From Dermacentor variabilis (Eukaryota > Arthropoda > Arachnida > Ixodida > Ixodidae), in NCBI RefSeq assembly GCF_050947875.1, contig NC_134570.1, positions 204,393,250 to 204,457,249 on the forward strand: DNA of 64,000 nucleotides, given 5' to 3'. Every line of letters starts with the position of its first letter. Position 1 is the stretch's first letter. Position numbers and translations under genes: made by a program. The notes under the pieces are model-generated. The model ran no database searches. It saw only the letters and a list, made by a program, of their open reading frames with translations, and was not told where the DNA came from. This document shows positions 10,318 through 22,302 of this stretch, piece after piece.

Positions 10318-13300
10318 GCCTCCCCTAGGTCGATTGCAGCTTTCTGGGTCTGCGGCAACATATGGTTGCCCAGAAATTACGTTATCACATGGACTAGACT
10401 GTATAATTTGAGAACGTTTTCTGTTACCATCATGAACATTGGTACAGGAATTATGTATTCTTCCCAATCTAGTTCATCGTAATGCCACCTACGTTTTCGG
10501 CTTTACAGGAAAGCATGCGCTGTGCTGCCGCTCGACCGACTCTTCCATATTCCAGTATGTCAGCTGAAAAGCCCATTTCCACCGCCCTGCATTCTCATTG
10601 GCTTGCGGCAAGGCGAGACTATTTCTATTATGTACAAATGGCTCTCAGTAAACAATAGTAGTTCATAACTTTGGCTTCTCGATACGATCTGTTGGTAAAG
10701 CGCATTCCCAGGCACTTGACCTACACTGTCGAGCCATTAAAGAAAAATGTACTTATGAAACATATCTTGGGTTGCTTTTGGAAATTTTGAACTCACTATT
10801 TCAGAACACATGTTTTTTTGTGGTTGCTAAGCTTAAGACAGTTGCAGTAAAGCGCTCGTGTTAGTTTATTCTGTGTTGCGTCGTGGTTTTGAAGTGCACT
10901 GCCCATATTCCATTATTGCACCATAATTCAGGTTGGCCTGCTCTAAACTTAATCTATATGAAATTTTATCTGCTCTAAGTTGCTACAAAATGAAATTTAG
11001 TCTGCTTCCAGCTGCTCCAAAATGCAATTTTATCTGTTCCACACTGTTCCAAAATGCCACTTGCTCCAAAAATTGCTTGAAAATGTCTTTGGACAGTCCC
11101 ACCCCTGGTAAATAAATCTGTTTTTGTCTTCTGCCTGCTCTTAGGCTGCTTTGTTTTGCTTTTTTCTAATGTTTTAGATTCAGCTGTAGAGATCTCTGGT
11201 CTAGATCATTCTTGCACCTTGTGTAACGACCCAAAAGTATGTGCTACAAAAACCATACGTCTTCTAGAAACACCTTATTACTGCAACTAAAGCTGCTCCA
11301 AAAGGCTTTTTCCTTGTTCCATAGCTGCACTGGGTGTGCAGCAAGCAAAGGAACAAATCTAAGCATTCGCAGGCACCGGCACGCCATACTTCTCCTTTCG
11401 GAGACAATGTGCAGACTTTTAAACTGTACCACGAGATGGTCTAGTGTGTCCAGAAAGGAGGGCAGGAAAGGAGCCCTGTTGCCACATGACAGGTTTTTCA
11501 GCATTCACACACTCCGCTGTACCATGCATTTCAGAGGCCACGTGCATGTTTCGTGGTGGCGGCACTAGGTGGCGCCAAGTGTTTTTATAAAAGTATGAAA
11601 GAGTAATTCCACTGTAGCAAACGCCTCATACATAACTCGTTTCGACGGTGGCAATACATTGTGCTTGCTATATTGATTCAGTGCTAATGCATTCCTGTCA
11701 AGTCATCGTGAGGTGGCTGCTGCCGCATTTTTTTGTCATTTTGACAAGTTTTTTTTTTTCATAGCAAATAAAAAAGAACTCTTTTGTCATGTTAAAAGGA
11801 AAATGGGTTTTAAGGCCTTCATCAAAGTCTCCTTTGTGAAATTTAATAAAACTGCACAACGTTCAATATTTTTCTACCTATTTCATATATGCTACCATTT
11901 TTTATAGTAGGCCAATTACAGTCACCGTCCGATTTTTTTGGACTCCTTAGGGGCCACGAAAACGTCCAAAAAAATGAATCCATGCTTTTTACTGCTCCCA
12001 GGGGCTCAAATCACCATAGTGATGTCTGAAATAGCTCTGAAGGCTTGCCAGTGCACTTATTAGGCGTAGCGGTGCTCGTATTGTTACAAAAGACGGCAGG
12101 TGCAGGCGTGTATAGGTATGGAATACAGACTGTGTCCCATGACAATTGCCCCTCCTACTCTTGGTATGCTTCACCGTTATACTCTGCGTATGCTTCACTG
12201 CGTAACATTGTTATATTGAGGTGAAGTTCACTTTCAGGAACCCGTTTTATGCAACGCGCTATGCTTTCTGAGCTTCGAAGCCATTGGCGAGGATTACAAA
12301 GACGGAATCGGCACTATTGCAAACAGCTGTGAATTCTTTTAATAGAAAATACGGCATCGAACAGCAAGAGGCTTGGTAGCAAATACGAAGCAGCTAGGCC
12401 TAGTGTTGCTGTTTGTGGTAGCTACGGCTGCCTGCGTATCTGCGTGCGAGAGTGCTGGTTTGAAGCGGTGAGGTAATCAAAACTGGTGGCTGTAGTAGCT
12501 TCCATTAATGCCGTTTTGGACTTGCCCAGAAAACCCAGAAAATGGAACGGTTAAGGGTTTTTGCATCTGAAATTTCAAACGTTCTTAGGTATTGACTCTA
12601 CATGGTATGTGGCTGTGCCGTGAAGGCATCCGAATTATTGGTCATGTTAAAAAAATCTGGCGTCCAGAAAATCAGTCGTTGACTGCATGCAGTTAGAACT
12701 GCATAGCCACCATTTGTGATTACATCGATAGTGGCGCATTGTGGTGACAATGAAGAAAACAGTTGCAAAACTGTGAATGATTGAACTTATATTTTATTGG
12801 GTGAACCTGTGCCTGTAAGAGCAAGTTACACTCAAAGCACAACAATAGCAGTGAACACAATCTGGGATCATGAAAATCTGTTCTGCAGGGCAGGCACGTC
12901 AGCTTTTATGCATGTGTCATTGAAGGTTTCAGAATAATCGCTGGTGCCTGTGTGTCTTCCATAAAGTACTACACAATTCATGCTGTGCCTACAATCAGAT
13001 TGCACAAGGTTCGGTGCCAACAGATAATGGGTTGAACCATTGATAACATTCGAGGAACTTCTGATACATGCAGGTGCATCCTGCGCTGAGTGATAATGTG
13101 TAACTTTTGTTAGCCGGTGAAAAAGCGGTCACCCAAGAAAGATAAGCACACATGTCAATAGTGACCGTGACTTTGTCTGCAGCTCTTATGGGGCGCAGGG
13201 GGGTGAGATCACACAATTAATTGTTTCTCTTTCTGAATGCTCATTGCGCACTTGCCTGCGCTTTTGTCAGCTTTCGTCAGCACAGCAAGGTGGCAGTGCA

Positions 13301-13990
13301 ATTCGAACGCTGCCTGCTCTGTGACATATGAGGAGAATCGAACATTCATAAAGCGAGATGCTTGTGTGATCTCGCCCCAGTAATTTTGTTTGGACTAAGT
13401 GGAATGCACATGCAATGTTACTACAAACACGGCGGAAGCTTGACACCTCACTGGCAAAAAGTCAGATGTGCACGTGGCAGTTAGAGGCATGTCTTCTTGA
13501 ATGAAGACATAGGCATCATGCCGCATCTGAACAGGCCACACTGCGAAGAAAGTTGCGAGACCCTTTGCCAATGCGAGCACTAATCGACCACGAAATGACA
13601 ATTGCAGCTTCTGCATTTATAATTTTTGTACTGAATAGAATCAAGGGTTGCAGATTTCTTCAGTATATAAGGATGCATTGTTGTACTACTAAGCATTTAT
13701 TTATGGTTTTCTTGATACCCTCAATAATACATTCTTTTAATTCGGACATTCTTTCTGGTCTCTTGACCATTACCAAAATTTTACAGTCTCTTCTTACCAT
13801 TGTGTGAGTTAAGCATTTACCTATATGCTGCAATAAAAATTATGATTATGCAATGCCTGCATAATCGAGACGTTACTCTTACAAAATTGCAGAGAGCCAA
13901 AAGTAGTGTTTTGTGAAAATGCAATAAACGTTTAAGCACAAACTAAAGTCATTTTTAATTTCATACTACAACAAAGAATATTCATATATT
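10318..13990. other. Intronic sequence with a degenerate short tandem repeat
   Basis: No exon or transposon protein is visible in these 3.7 kb. From about 10930 to 11090 there is a degenerate tandem array of roughly 36-base units built on the word tgctccaaaatgaaatttta. A T-run lies near 11745-11760. The remaining sequence is AT-rich without terminal repeats I can pair. The last part, up to about 13995, is probably the flank of the E1 retroelement. Confidence 0.4.
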
Positions 13991-14226
13991 CACCTTGCTG
14001 GATGGTTAGCAGTCACCAGTTACACCCCACCGACCCGTCGCGATTTTTCTGACACCTCTAGGGGCAGGTCCCCTAGCCCGCGCCGGGGAAACTAGACGCA
14101 ACGACCTCCGGGGGTGAGGTTGCAAACCGGCTAGCTACCCAAGAGCCCTCATCTCCAACGATCGACGACTCTACAACTCTGACGACTCCAACCACACCCC
14201 CGTAACCGACGCTGTCAGCGTCGATC

Positions 14227-14742
14227 TTGTCGTTTGCAAAAATGGGAACCAGTATCAACGAGAGCGGCCACCAAGTGGCCGCTCTCGTTGATACTGGTTC
14301 CCATTTTTCGATAATAAGTCAGAAGCTGGCCGACAGGCTGAGAAAAGTGAAGACGCTGTGGACCAGGCCCAACATCAGAACTGCCGGCGGCCAGTTGATG
14401 ACGCCGCTTGGAAAATGCCCAGCCAGAATAGTAATGGCCGGTGCAACCTTTGTCGCCACCCTCGTCATTCTCTTTGAGTGTTGTAAGGGACTTATATTGG
14501 GGATGGATTTCTTGAGAGAGTACGGTGCAGTGATTAATTTCCGTGACCTCGTCGTCACATTTTCTAGGAGCTCAGACGACATCGACCCTGCGGAACACCA
14601 GCGACCCCGCTTACGTATCGCCGATGACGACGTCACGCTTCCGCCGCGAAGCTGTTCCCTCGTACCTGTAATCTGCGACAACTTGAACACCGGTACTGGC
14701 GTCGCTGAACACATCGACGCACTGGTACCGAGCCGTAATTAA
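14227..14742 (+). pseudogene. E1 aspartic protease and linker
   Basis: The retropepsin active site reads AALVDTGSHFSIIS, with the catalytic Asp-Thr-Gly intact. It is followed by TAGGQLMTPLGKC and by LILGMDFLREYGAVINF, the typical flap and second-strand region of Gypsy proteases. The frame ends at a stop near 14740, and the RT continues in a different frame, so a frameshift separates them. The first 16 codons lie in the left arm of a perfect 34-base palindrome (14238-14308), so the N-terminal residues here are not natural family sequence. Confidence 0.8.
14238..14308. repeat. Perfect 34-bp palindrome over the E1 protease active site
   Basis: Arm 14238-14271 is the exact reverse complement of arm 14275-14308, with a 3-base loop (caa). 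The right arm is the protease coding sequence including the Asp-Thr-Gly codons; the left arm is its inverted copy. It looks like a templated inverted insertion, from strand switching during replication or reverse transcription, or else a library or assembly fold-back. Confidence 0.97.
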
Positions 14743-14863
14743 CGTACACGACGGACATGCTGAACTCCTGCTGACGAATTTTACCAGGGAACGTCGACAC
14801 ATTGTTAAAGGCACGGCTGTTGCTTACTTCGACGAATTTACCTCAATACAGGACTGCCTCTCA

Positions 14864-15580
14864 GTGGAGCATGCGACGTTTACCGTGGTTATGCCTGCCC
14901 CTGTGGATGACATCAGTCCCACCTTATCGCCCGTCGAATGCAACAGCCTTCTTGAGCTCATCGATGAGTTTAAGAGCTGCTTCTCATCCCCGTCACGAGT
15001 TAGCCAGACGCCGCTCACTAAGCACCATATTGTCACCGAAGCCGACGCCAGACCAATTTGGCAGAGTCCTTATCGTGTAGCACCTAAAGAGCGCGAGGCA
15101 ATAGAAGCACAAGTGAAGACCATGCTTGAAGACAGAGTTATTCGGCCCTCTAAGAGTCCTTGGGCATCACCTGTCGTATTGGTGAAAAAGAAAGACGGCA
15201 GCCTGCGCTTCTGCGTCGACTATCGAAAACTCAACCAGATCACAAAGAAAGACGTTTATCCGCTACCGCGTATCGATGATTCACTGGACAGGCTAAGAAA
15301 CGCACATTACTTTTCGTCGATGGACTTGAAAAGCGGCTACTGGCAAATAGAAGTAGATGAGAGAGACCGTGAAACGACCGCTTTTGTGACACCCGACGGA
15401 CTTTATGAATTTAAGGTGCTCCCCTTCGGTTTGTGTTCTGTGCCGGCAACGTTTCAACGACTAATGGACACAGTACTCTCAGGCCTCAAATGGCAAACCT
15501 GTCTGGTGTACCTCAACGACGTGATTGTTTTCTCCGATCACGTTCGAGGAACACTTACAGAGATTAAAGACGGTCTTTGA
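14864..15580 (+). pseudogene. E1 reverse transcriptase (fingers/palm)
   Basis: Recognisable RT blocks in order: SPWASPVVLVKKKDGSLRFC, VDYRKLN, DVYPLPRIDD, SSMDLKSGYWQI (with the first catalytic Asp), [15 protein letters not shown] and FQRLMD. The YxDD box reads YLND at 15509-15520, so the first Asp of the catalytic pair is Asn (codon 15515-15517); this alone should abolish activity. The frame stops near 15580 and the C-terminal RT resumes in another frame at about 15628. N-terminal to the RT the segment HHIVTEADARPIWQSPYR is the usual protease-RT connection. Confidence 0.9.
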
Positions 15581-15627
15581 AGCAATACGCTCAGCTGGTT
15601 TAACTTTGAAACCTTGAAAGTGCTATT

Positions 15628-17178
15628 TTGGTTTTGAAGAACTTCAAATTTCTCGGTCACGTTGTTAGTCGTGAAGGTGTCCGACCTGACCCTGATAAAA
15701 TTTCTGCCGTCGCTGATTTCCCAACGCCATCACATAAAAAGGCAGTGCGACGTTTTCTGGGCCTTTGCGCCTACTACCGACGGATTATTGCGGAATTTTC
15801 GCGTATCGCGTGGCCATTAACACATCTTACCAGAGAAGATGTCCCCTTCGTGTGGGGTGAAGACCAGCAACGGGCTTTTGATAACCTACGGCAACAGCTG
15901 CAGATGCCTCCCGTGCTCGCATATTTTGATGAAGACGCCCCTATGATTCTCCATACCGACGCTATTAATGTCGGCCCTGGCGCAGTGCTTGTACAGCGGC
16001 AGGACGGCACCGAAAGAGTGATTGCTTACGCCAGCAGGACGCTATCAAGAACGGAGGCTAACTACTCTACTACAGAAAAAGAATGTCTCGCACTGGTGTG
16101 GGCTGTCCTGAAATTTCGGCCATATTTGTATGGTTTCACCGTTGTCAGTGATCATCATGCACTTTGCTGGCTGACTAATTTAGAAGATCCAGCTGGCCGG
16201 CTTGCGTGCTGGAGTCTTCGGCTCCAAGAGTTCGACTTCACTGTTGTATACAAATCGGGGAAACGACACACTGACGCCGACTGCCTTTCTCGGTCTCCTG
16301 TTGAGACTGCAGTGCACGACGATGATGACGCGGCTTTTCTAGGCGTGCTAGATACTGTGGCTGTTTCGCGACAGCAACGTGAGGACGCAGAACTTGTTCC
16401 TCTTTTCGATTACTTAGAGAGAAGAACAAGCAGCGTGCCGAGGTTATTCGCCAGAGGGTTGCCTTCATTCTGCTTACGCCACGACATTCTCTATAAAAAG
16501 AACTTTTCACCTAGTGGCAGCAGCTACCTACTCGTCATTCCCGCATCTCTTTGCAACGAAGTCCTGCATGCCTGTCACAACGAGCCGACCGCTGGTCTTT
16601 TAGGCTGCATTTGGACATTGGCAAGAATTAGGCTAAAGTACTATTGGCCGAGACTTGCGTCGATCGTGAAACGTTACATACAGGCATGCCTGGATTGCCA
16701 GTGCTGCCGCAAAGCCCTACCCGGCAGGCCAGCTGGACAGCTGCATCCTGTTCAGATACCGCAAGCACCGTTCGAGCGAATTGGCATGGACCCTTTAGGT
16801 CCGTTTCCACTGTCTACCGCCGGAAATAGATGGATAATCGTCGTCACAGATTACCTTACTCGATATGGCGAAACAGGTGCTATCCAACGTGGAACAGCAG
16901 CCGAAGCAGTGCGATTTTTCACCGAAGCCATTGTCCTAAGGCATGGCGCTCCCACAGTGGTCATAACAGACAGAGGAGCTGCGTTCACGGCTGTGCTTCT
17001 GGATACAGTGTTGCGACTAAGTGGTACCACTCACCAAGAGACCACGGCTTATCATCCCCAAACCAATGGGCTGACAGAACGTATGAATAAGACTCTGGCA
17101 GACATGATGAGTATGTACATCGATGTCAACCACAAGAACTGGGGACGAGATTTTACCATATGTTACATTTGCGTATAA
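15628..17178 (+). pseudogene. E1 RNase H and integrase
   Basis: Starts in the RT connection (NFKFLGHVVSREGV). RNase H shows ILHTDAINVGPGAVL with its Asp present, the ATEKECLAL-type box (TTEKECLALVW) and [10 protein letters not shown]. The integrase zinc-binding region holds the H-C-H-N-E and C-L-D-C-Q-C-C pattern near 16560-16700. The catalytic core has TDYLTRYGE, ITDRGAAF and NGLTERMNK, giving the D, D and E residues. The frame breaks near 17150 with a frameshift; the remainder continues to about 17500. It is 516 codons long, the longest open frame in the window, but it is cut off from a working RT. Confidence 0.92.
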
Positions 17179-17600
17179 CACGGCTCACCAAGAGACAACA
17201 CGCGTGACGCCTTTCAACTTCGTTTACGGACGCGAAGTGACAACAATGTTGCACGCAATGCTGCCACACGAGTGCGGTGACGACGAGACTGGTGCCGAGG
17301 AGCTTACGCAATGCGCAGGGGAAGCCAGGCAGCTTGCGCATTTGCGAATTCAAGAACAACAGGAATACGATGCCTGACACTACAATCTTCGGCACAGACC
17401 CATCACATTCAACGTCGGTGACCAGGTGTGGGTCTGGACTCCGATTCGTCGGCGGGGGCTGGCTGAGAAGCTCCTGCGAAGATACTTCGGGACCGTACAC
17501 ATTTATGCGCCGCATCAGCGATGTGAATTATGAAGTTGTCCTCGACAGCCATAACTGCTCCAAACGCCAGCAGCATCTGCCCGAGGTTGTGCACGTGCTT
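17123..17600 (+). pseudogene. E1 integrase C-terminal segment
   Basis: The frame 17123-17377 carries EILPYVTFAYNTAHQETT and FVYGREV, the end of the integrase core region. After a TGA near 17375 the same frame continues NVGDQVWVWTPIRRRGLAEKLL, the conserved GDxVWVWTPxRxxGLxxKL block of Gypsy integrases before the GPY/F module. There is a further disruption near 17500, after which VVHVLRMKPC-like sequence marks the end of pol. Confidence 0.75.
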
Positions 17601-17721
17601 CGTATGAAGCCATGCATTTCCTCATTACCTCAACCTTGCACCGTCTGTGCACAGCCTTCGGCGGTTGGTTCATCGGGACGATGCCTTTTTTTTTTTTTTT
17701 TAAGGGGGGGGGGGGGGCAAA

Positions 17722-17890
17722 TGCCCTTCCTATATGGCCACCGCGGGTATGTGCCAGGCAATGAGAACGACGGTGAAGTAGCGCGCGAGTAGAAAAACAG
17801 AGACGACAACGACGTCGCGTTGACTGCTCTCATAAAGTGCTTTTACACGTCCTCGACACCGGCTTTCCCGTCTCCTACTAGGCTGTGACA
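17722..17890 (+). repeat. Probable E1 3' LTR
   Basis: It directly follows a T-run and a long G-run polypurine tract (17702-17717). It begins TGCCC, ends TGACA, and has about the same length (169 bp) as the LTRs of E3 and E4. With no 5' copy in the window, its left end is inferred. It contains ataaagtg near 17835 as a possible poly(A) signal. Confidence 0.5.
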
Positions 17891-17984
17891 ATATTATCAA
17901 TGTGCCTATAGCTACTGAAACATGATCTAAAAAAGACGAATGGGACTTTTGCAGTTTTTTGTTTTCTGGGACCGGTGTCCCTCC
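17891..17984. mobile_element. End fragment of a TTAA-flanked R/transposon-1-type element
   Basis: The sequence ttctgggaccggtgtccctcc up to 17984, followed by TTAA at 17985-17988, matches the right ends of the R family (gagactggtgtcccccc-TTAA at 26108). Only about 90 bases lie between this end and E1, so E1 probably landed inside such an element. I did not find the other part upstream of E1. Confidence 0.45.
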
Positions 17985-17988
17985 TTAA

Positions 17989-20326
17989 TAGCCATAAAAG
18001 GCTGTCGTAAAGTTCCTCAATGAACTTTGGCGTAGTTCATTTCCTTGCCATCTAATTTTTAAAAAAATTTGGTGCTGAGAAGCATATGTGAGCATGCATT
18101 TATAGGTACTACTAAAGACACACGAAAGAGCTTCTTGGGACATCAAAGCTGAATTTAGCGGCAAAGCAAAATCTTGAGACACCAAATACCATTCTAGAAA
18201 ATCAGGGGGTTGTTATCCCTTTCACATTATGACCGTAATTTGTGTTTGGGTACGTTCTTTACACCTGCAGATTTGAAATGTATACCAAGTACTGCTCTGG
18301 TTTCCTTTATTTTTTTTTTTCACTGTTTGTTGTTCTTTTTCTCTTTTTTTTTATTATGATTACCATTGTGATGACCGTATGTGATACCCGGCAAGGGGTC
18401 TTTAAGGGCTAAAAATTATGCAGATCCAATGCGCATTTTGGAAATTGTGTAAAGTGAAGTTTTCGTGAAGCGATAAAATAAATTAGATACAACTGCTAAT
18501 CTTGTGCAAAAAATTTTGCAGCTTAGTCGTTACGTGCTTGCTTTACAAATCATAAAGACATGGAAAACCCCACCATCACCTACGTGATCCACTTGGCCTT
18601 GGATTACACAGTCTCAGGGATCAGCCCACCTTTTATCATGCCATCTTCAGCATCGGCCCAGTTTACTAATGCACCATCTTCCAAGATTACTCGGCAGGAA
18701 ACAAACCAAGCACACGTGCTGAACCTTAAGAAGGCATAAGAAGCTTTACTTCACATCGTTTCCAAAATGTGAACTCTGGTGGATTAGCCAAGAATGGGAA
18801 CACACTCAGCGGCACATATCTAATGGCAAAATCATAGGAGGTCAATGAAATTGAAGAAGCTGCTGAAGATAATGCGCTCTTTCATTAAGAAATCGGCGTG
18901 CTTTAGACATGCCTATGAGCCAACATTATGCGTCAAGGTTTCACGCAGTATTTTTTAATTAATTTTTTTACACAGAACAGAGGTGCATTTACTCGCACTA
19001 CTTTGGCAGTTAGGACTGGACTGGAAAACTTTATTACGGTCCTGCAGGATGTGCTTAGTACAGGATTTATATGAGTCCATTAGTTGGCACTTGAATTCAG
19101 AGCACATATAAGTTTCCTATAAAGAGTTAAGCCTCAATATAATGAACTTCAATATAATGAAATTTTCAATATAATGAACTATTAAGCTTGTTATAATTTA
19201 TTGCTTGCAGAACACCATGTATTTAGAACCTCAGTATAAAGAAGTGTTGTATAGATGATTTCAGTAGAACGAAATTTCACTGCCACTGCGAAGGAATACC
19301 GAGACAATAAATGGAAACTTCTGCGAATGCAGATGGTTGAACGGTTGAATTTACAAGCGCTTGCCCACAAACGCACCTCTCGAATCGCATGCAACCAAGA
19401 CTGACTGCCGAAGCTGAGCAATGTCACGTTCTGCATAAAGTCCAAGTGCGACAAGACCCTATCGCACCCCGCATGCTGTGTGTTGTTAGGGTTAGATGAG
19501 AAAGATGGTGGCTTCACGAGTGCAGTCTTCCCATGCGAACAATGGAAAAGGGGACAAGGGAGCGAGTGCATGACAACACGACCTGGTGCACAAAGGGGAG
19601 AAAGGGAGGGGGCAGGTTGGTGTGCTTCTCCTTTTCCAGCCGAGCCATGTCAGCGTGGCTGACCGCATATGCAACGCGCATGCCCTGATTTAGAGGTAAT
19701 CTACCGTGTGTGCAAAGAGTGGACAAGCCAAGATGGCATGGCATCATGTGCGCCCTCTTCCTGCGTGTTTAGTACTGGAGGTTGCATAGTTTCGAGTTGC
19801 AGTCGTTGAAGTGAAAGGCAGATGAAGCATTGCTCCCCACTGCAGGCATTTTTCATGATAGTGTCGTCCCACTGTGGGGGACACTATCAGCCGTTCGGGC
19901 AAAGGGGACTTTGTGTCGTACCGCCGACATGAAGGTATCGTTGACATGGCATGAAACCGCATTTTTCGTCGTCTGCTCTCAAATTCAATAAAATGAATCA
20001 TTTCCTCATTCAAATCTGCTTTTTCCAATTGCCCAATAATTTGGAAAATTTTGTGACCTCTTCCGTGTAAGGTGTAAGAAAAACCTCACAGCAACTGTAA
20101 ATATATCGGTTAACTTTCAACTTAGTAAAATTTCAATATAAGGATGCAAATTGCTGATTTTACCAACTTCATTATGTAAAGGTTTCACTTTATGTCCACA
20201 AAGACATCCAGTGAGAAATCAAAGACCTCCGCCAAACTGTGGGAAGGTCGGCAAAGAACGCTTTGATTTGAAAATGATAATACTGAATGTGATCACAGTC
20301 TGCTCGCTGCCGTCTCTGGTTTTCAG
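17989..20326. other. Intronic sequence before GCN1 exon 2
   Basis: No exon is visible until 20327. T-rich runs occur at 18309-18355. At 19133-19185 a short tandem array repeats the word aatataatgaac three times. Similar words (aatttcaatataagg) near 20127 suggest an old pogo-like inverted-repeat element between them, but the ends cannot be paired with confidence. A block near 19480-19760 is GC-richer with no recognisable domain. Confidence 0.35.
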
Positions 20327-20619
20327 CCTCGTCAGTGGGCTACCTGACTCTGCGGCTAGCGAACCCCAGCTGCGAGTTGGACCCCCGGTGGACAGAGGAG
20401 GACATGGACTCGTGCATGGCGCGGGTAATCACTTCTTTCCACGACCTGGCCTGCTCCCCGACGAATGCCCGTCGTCTGCCCAGCCCTGCCTTCTGCTTCG
20501 CATTTCCGCTGCTACGTCTGCTATTGAGCAGCCCCGACACCAATGACACCCTGCTCACGCAATGCCTGCAGGTGCTGTCGGCACACTCTGTCATGCGTTG
20601 CACCGAACCCTTCAGCCTG
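20327..20619 (+). CDS. GCN1: GCN1 internal exon 2 of 6 visible
   Basis: The acceptor is a pyrimidine-rich tract ending in ggttttcag and the donor is gtcagt. Two in-frame acceptors exist, 20327 and 20336. I chose 20327 because it has the better tract and because the added three codons give a gapless match to animal GCN1 across the junction. The exon enters in phase 1, completing a codon begun in the previous exon, and ends in phase 0. Recognisable family stretches are YLTLRL, RRLPSPAFCFAFPLL and LTQCLQVLSAHSVMR, which correspond to the human segments containing VTLRL, APAFSLVFPFL and ILQILTVQAQLR. The exon codes for about 98 residues of HEAT-repeat helices. The preceding intron is about 15.7 kb and holds a Gypsy element and a DNA transposon. 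Confidence 0.92.
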
Positions 20620-22298
20620 GTCAGTTTGCTCTCATAGTATCACAACCAAAGTTGTTTGTTGGTGAAGCAGTGCTCATTTATTTATCGTATTTACTCGCAT
20701 AATGATGGCACTTTCTTGTGCAAAACAATTGACGTTAATTCAGGGGTGTGATCATTGCGCGGGGTAAATTTCCCGCAAGAAAAAAATTTTTTTTTTTTGC
20801 GTTTGCTGCGAGATGACAACAGGTCAACAAATAGGTGGCTGCCGCTGTATGTAGTGCGGGACACCAAAACAAAAATTGCGGCCGGCGGAGCAAGCTTAAC
20901 CCGATTTTTTTTTTCTCGTGAGTACATTACGTGCATTGAAACAGTTTCTTCCATATCTGTAATGAATAATATCGTTAATATCGTCAAGTTTGCAGCAAAG
21001 CGTAGCCATGTCAACTTTGAGGGGACAGAAACAGATGGGCGCGCTTAGCTGCCAGTGACATAGAAACACATGGCGGGCATGCTGTGGAAACTGCGGAATT
21101 TGTCTTCACCACGATCCTAATACGGCACGTTTCCGCTAAGGGTGGGGAATATCTTAGCTGTACACTCCTAACCTATCAGTGTAAACGGGCCAGCTATCGT
21201 TGCCGCTTGCGGTTTGTTGCGTGCCCACGAGTGCAGACGAGAAGAATCGAAAGGCACCTTTTTTGTTGTTGTTGACCACAACCATTATAAAGCCTATGCA
21301 TAATAAAAGCAAGTGTGGTTGTAGGTGTATTTTTTTTTTTTTTTTTTTCGTGGAAGTGCGGAAAGTGATGAAAAGAATCGTTCTGCGCATGCTCCGAAGA
21401 AAGCAGCCAATGGCGCTTGCGTCAAAGTCTAGAGGGGACGGCATGTCGGCTGAAGCAGTACAAGCCGCGTAGCGTGACTGGCCTCAAACGCCGAAAATGT
21501 TGGACTACATACGTGCCTTTGTGCCACCAACGTTCACCTCGGCACTAGGAGCTGCGCTCTAAAATGCACTTGCAAAATGTACCACAAGCCATTGTGACGT
21601 TGTTCTTCATTGTACTTTCGTAGCTGCACTGGCTGCACACTGTAGAGATCCATTGTACGTACAGGTGGCTTCCAAGCACGTATCCCAGCAATGCTTTCCT
21701 TTGCGTACTAGCCATGAATGTCAAAGGCTATGCTTTTTTGTACTGCGAGCACCGATAAACGTCGTGGTACCTTTGTTTCAGACATTACCTGGTGCTGCTT
21801 CTCGGCAGAACACCTCCTAGCAAGAGCATAGCTTCCAAGATGTCACATGAAAAAAGAAAGAAAAGAATAACTCAGCGTCACGTCCGCATTTTATATTAAA
21901 TGTCTTGAGAGAGGGAGAGAAGCGAACTGCAATAGAGGCGTTGGCCACACCGGGCCAAGTGCAAATACTTCTTTCTCCAGTCAGGTCTAAACAAAGGGCC
22001 GCAGATGAAAAGAGCAAAGCGGCGCAGCCCACGCATCGAAGCCAGCCTCACCAGCGTTGCCAACATGCTCCCACACACTAGCACTCTCCCCATGCACGAT
22101 GGCACAAAGTTTGAATTATCGGTGTCAGTGTGCATTTCAGTGTCCATTCGCGGGATGCGTTACATATGCTTTCAATACATTGTTAAGCGGACCACAGCGG
22201 CTACTTCGAATTATCCGAAGTTTTGAATTAACGAGTTCTTTTAAAATTTGGTACCTGTGCCACATGGGCACAGAAAATGACATTAACTTTCTGATGCC
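20620..22298. other. Intronic sequence with an end of the CCGTATTTACTC family
   Basis: At about 20686-20715 the sequence cgtatttactcgcataatga, followed by tggcac, is one terminus of the TA-flanked family also seen at 22956-23058. A long poly(A/T)-rich run lies at 20778-20798 and a T-run at 21330-21348. No exon or transposase is visible. The reading frames here are chance. Confidence 0.4.
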
Positions 22299-22302
22299 TT
22301 AA

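Larger units (their letters stand above)
13995..17890 (+). mobile_element. Ty3/Gypsy LTR retrotransposon E1 (5'-truncated, degraded)
   Basis: Order on the + strand: a short gag-end remnant (Ser/Pro/Arg-rich, stop-ridden, about 14040-14225), protease (from about 14276), reverse transcriptase, RNase H, integrase with zinc-binding and catalytic core, an integrase C-terminal motif, a G-rich polypurine tract (17702-17717), then a probable 3' LTR to 17890. No 5' LTR and no main gag body are present. The protease-RT-RNaseH-integrase order defines Ty3/Gypsy. The pol is close in sequence to E3 on the other strand. The element ends tgaca and is followed by atat, the same 4-mer that flanks E3 and E4. 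It is sense to GCN1. Confidence 0.9.

Noticed and set aside
16238..16510. Frames antisense to the E1 pol gene, also at 15774-16010 and 16628-16810
   Set aside because: Shadow frames of a well-supported pol coding region.
20336..20619. Alternative acceptor for GCN1 exon 2 at 20336
   Set aside because: It is in frame, but it would delete three residues that align to the family, and its pyrimidine tract is weaker than that of 20327.
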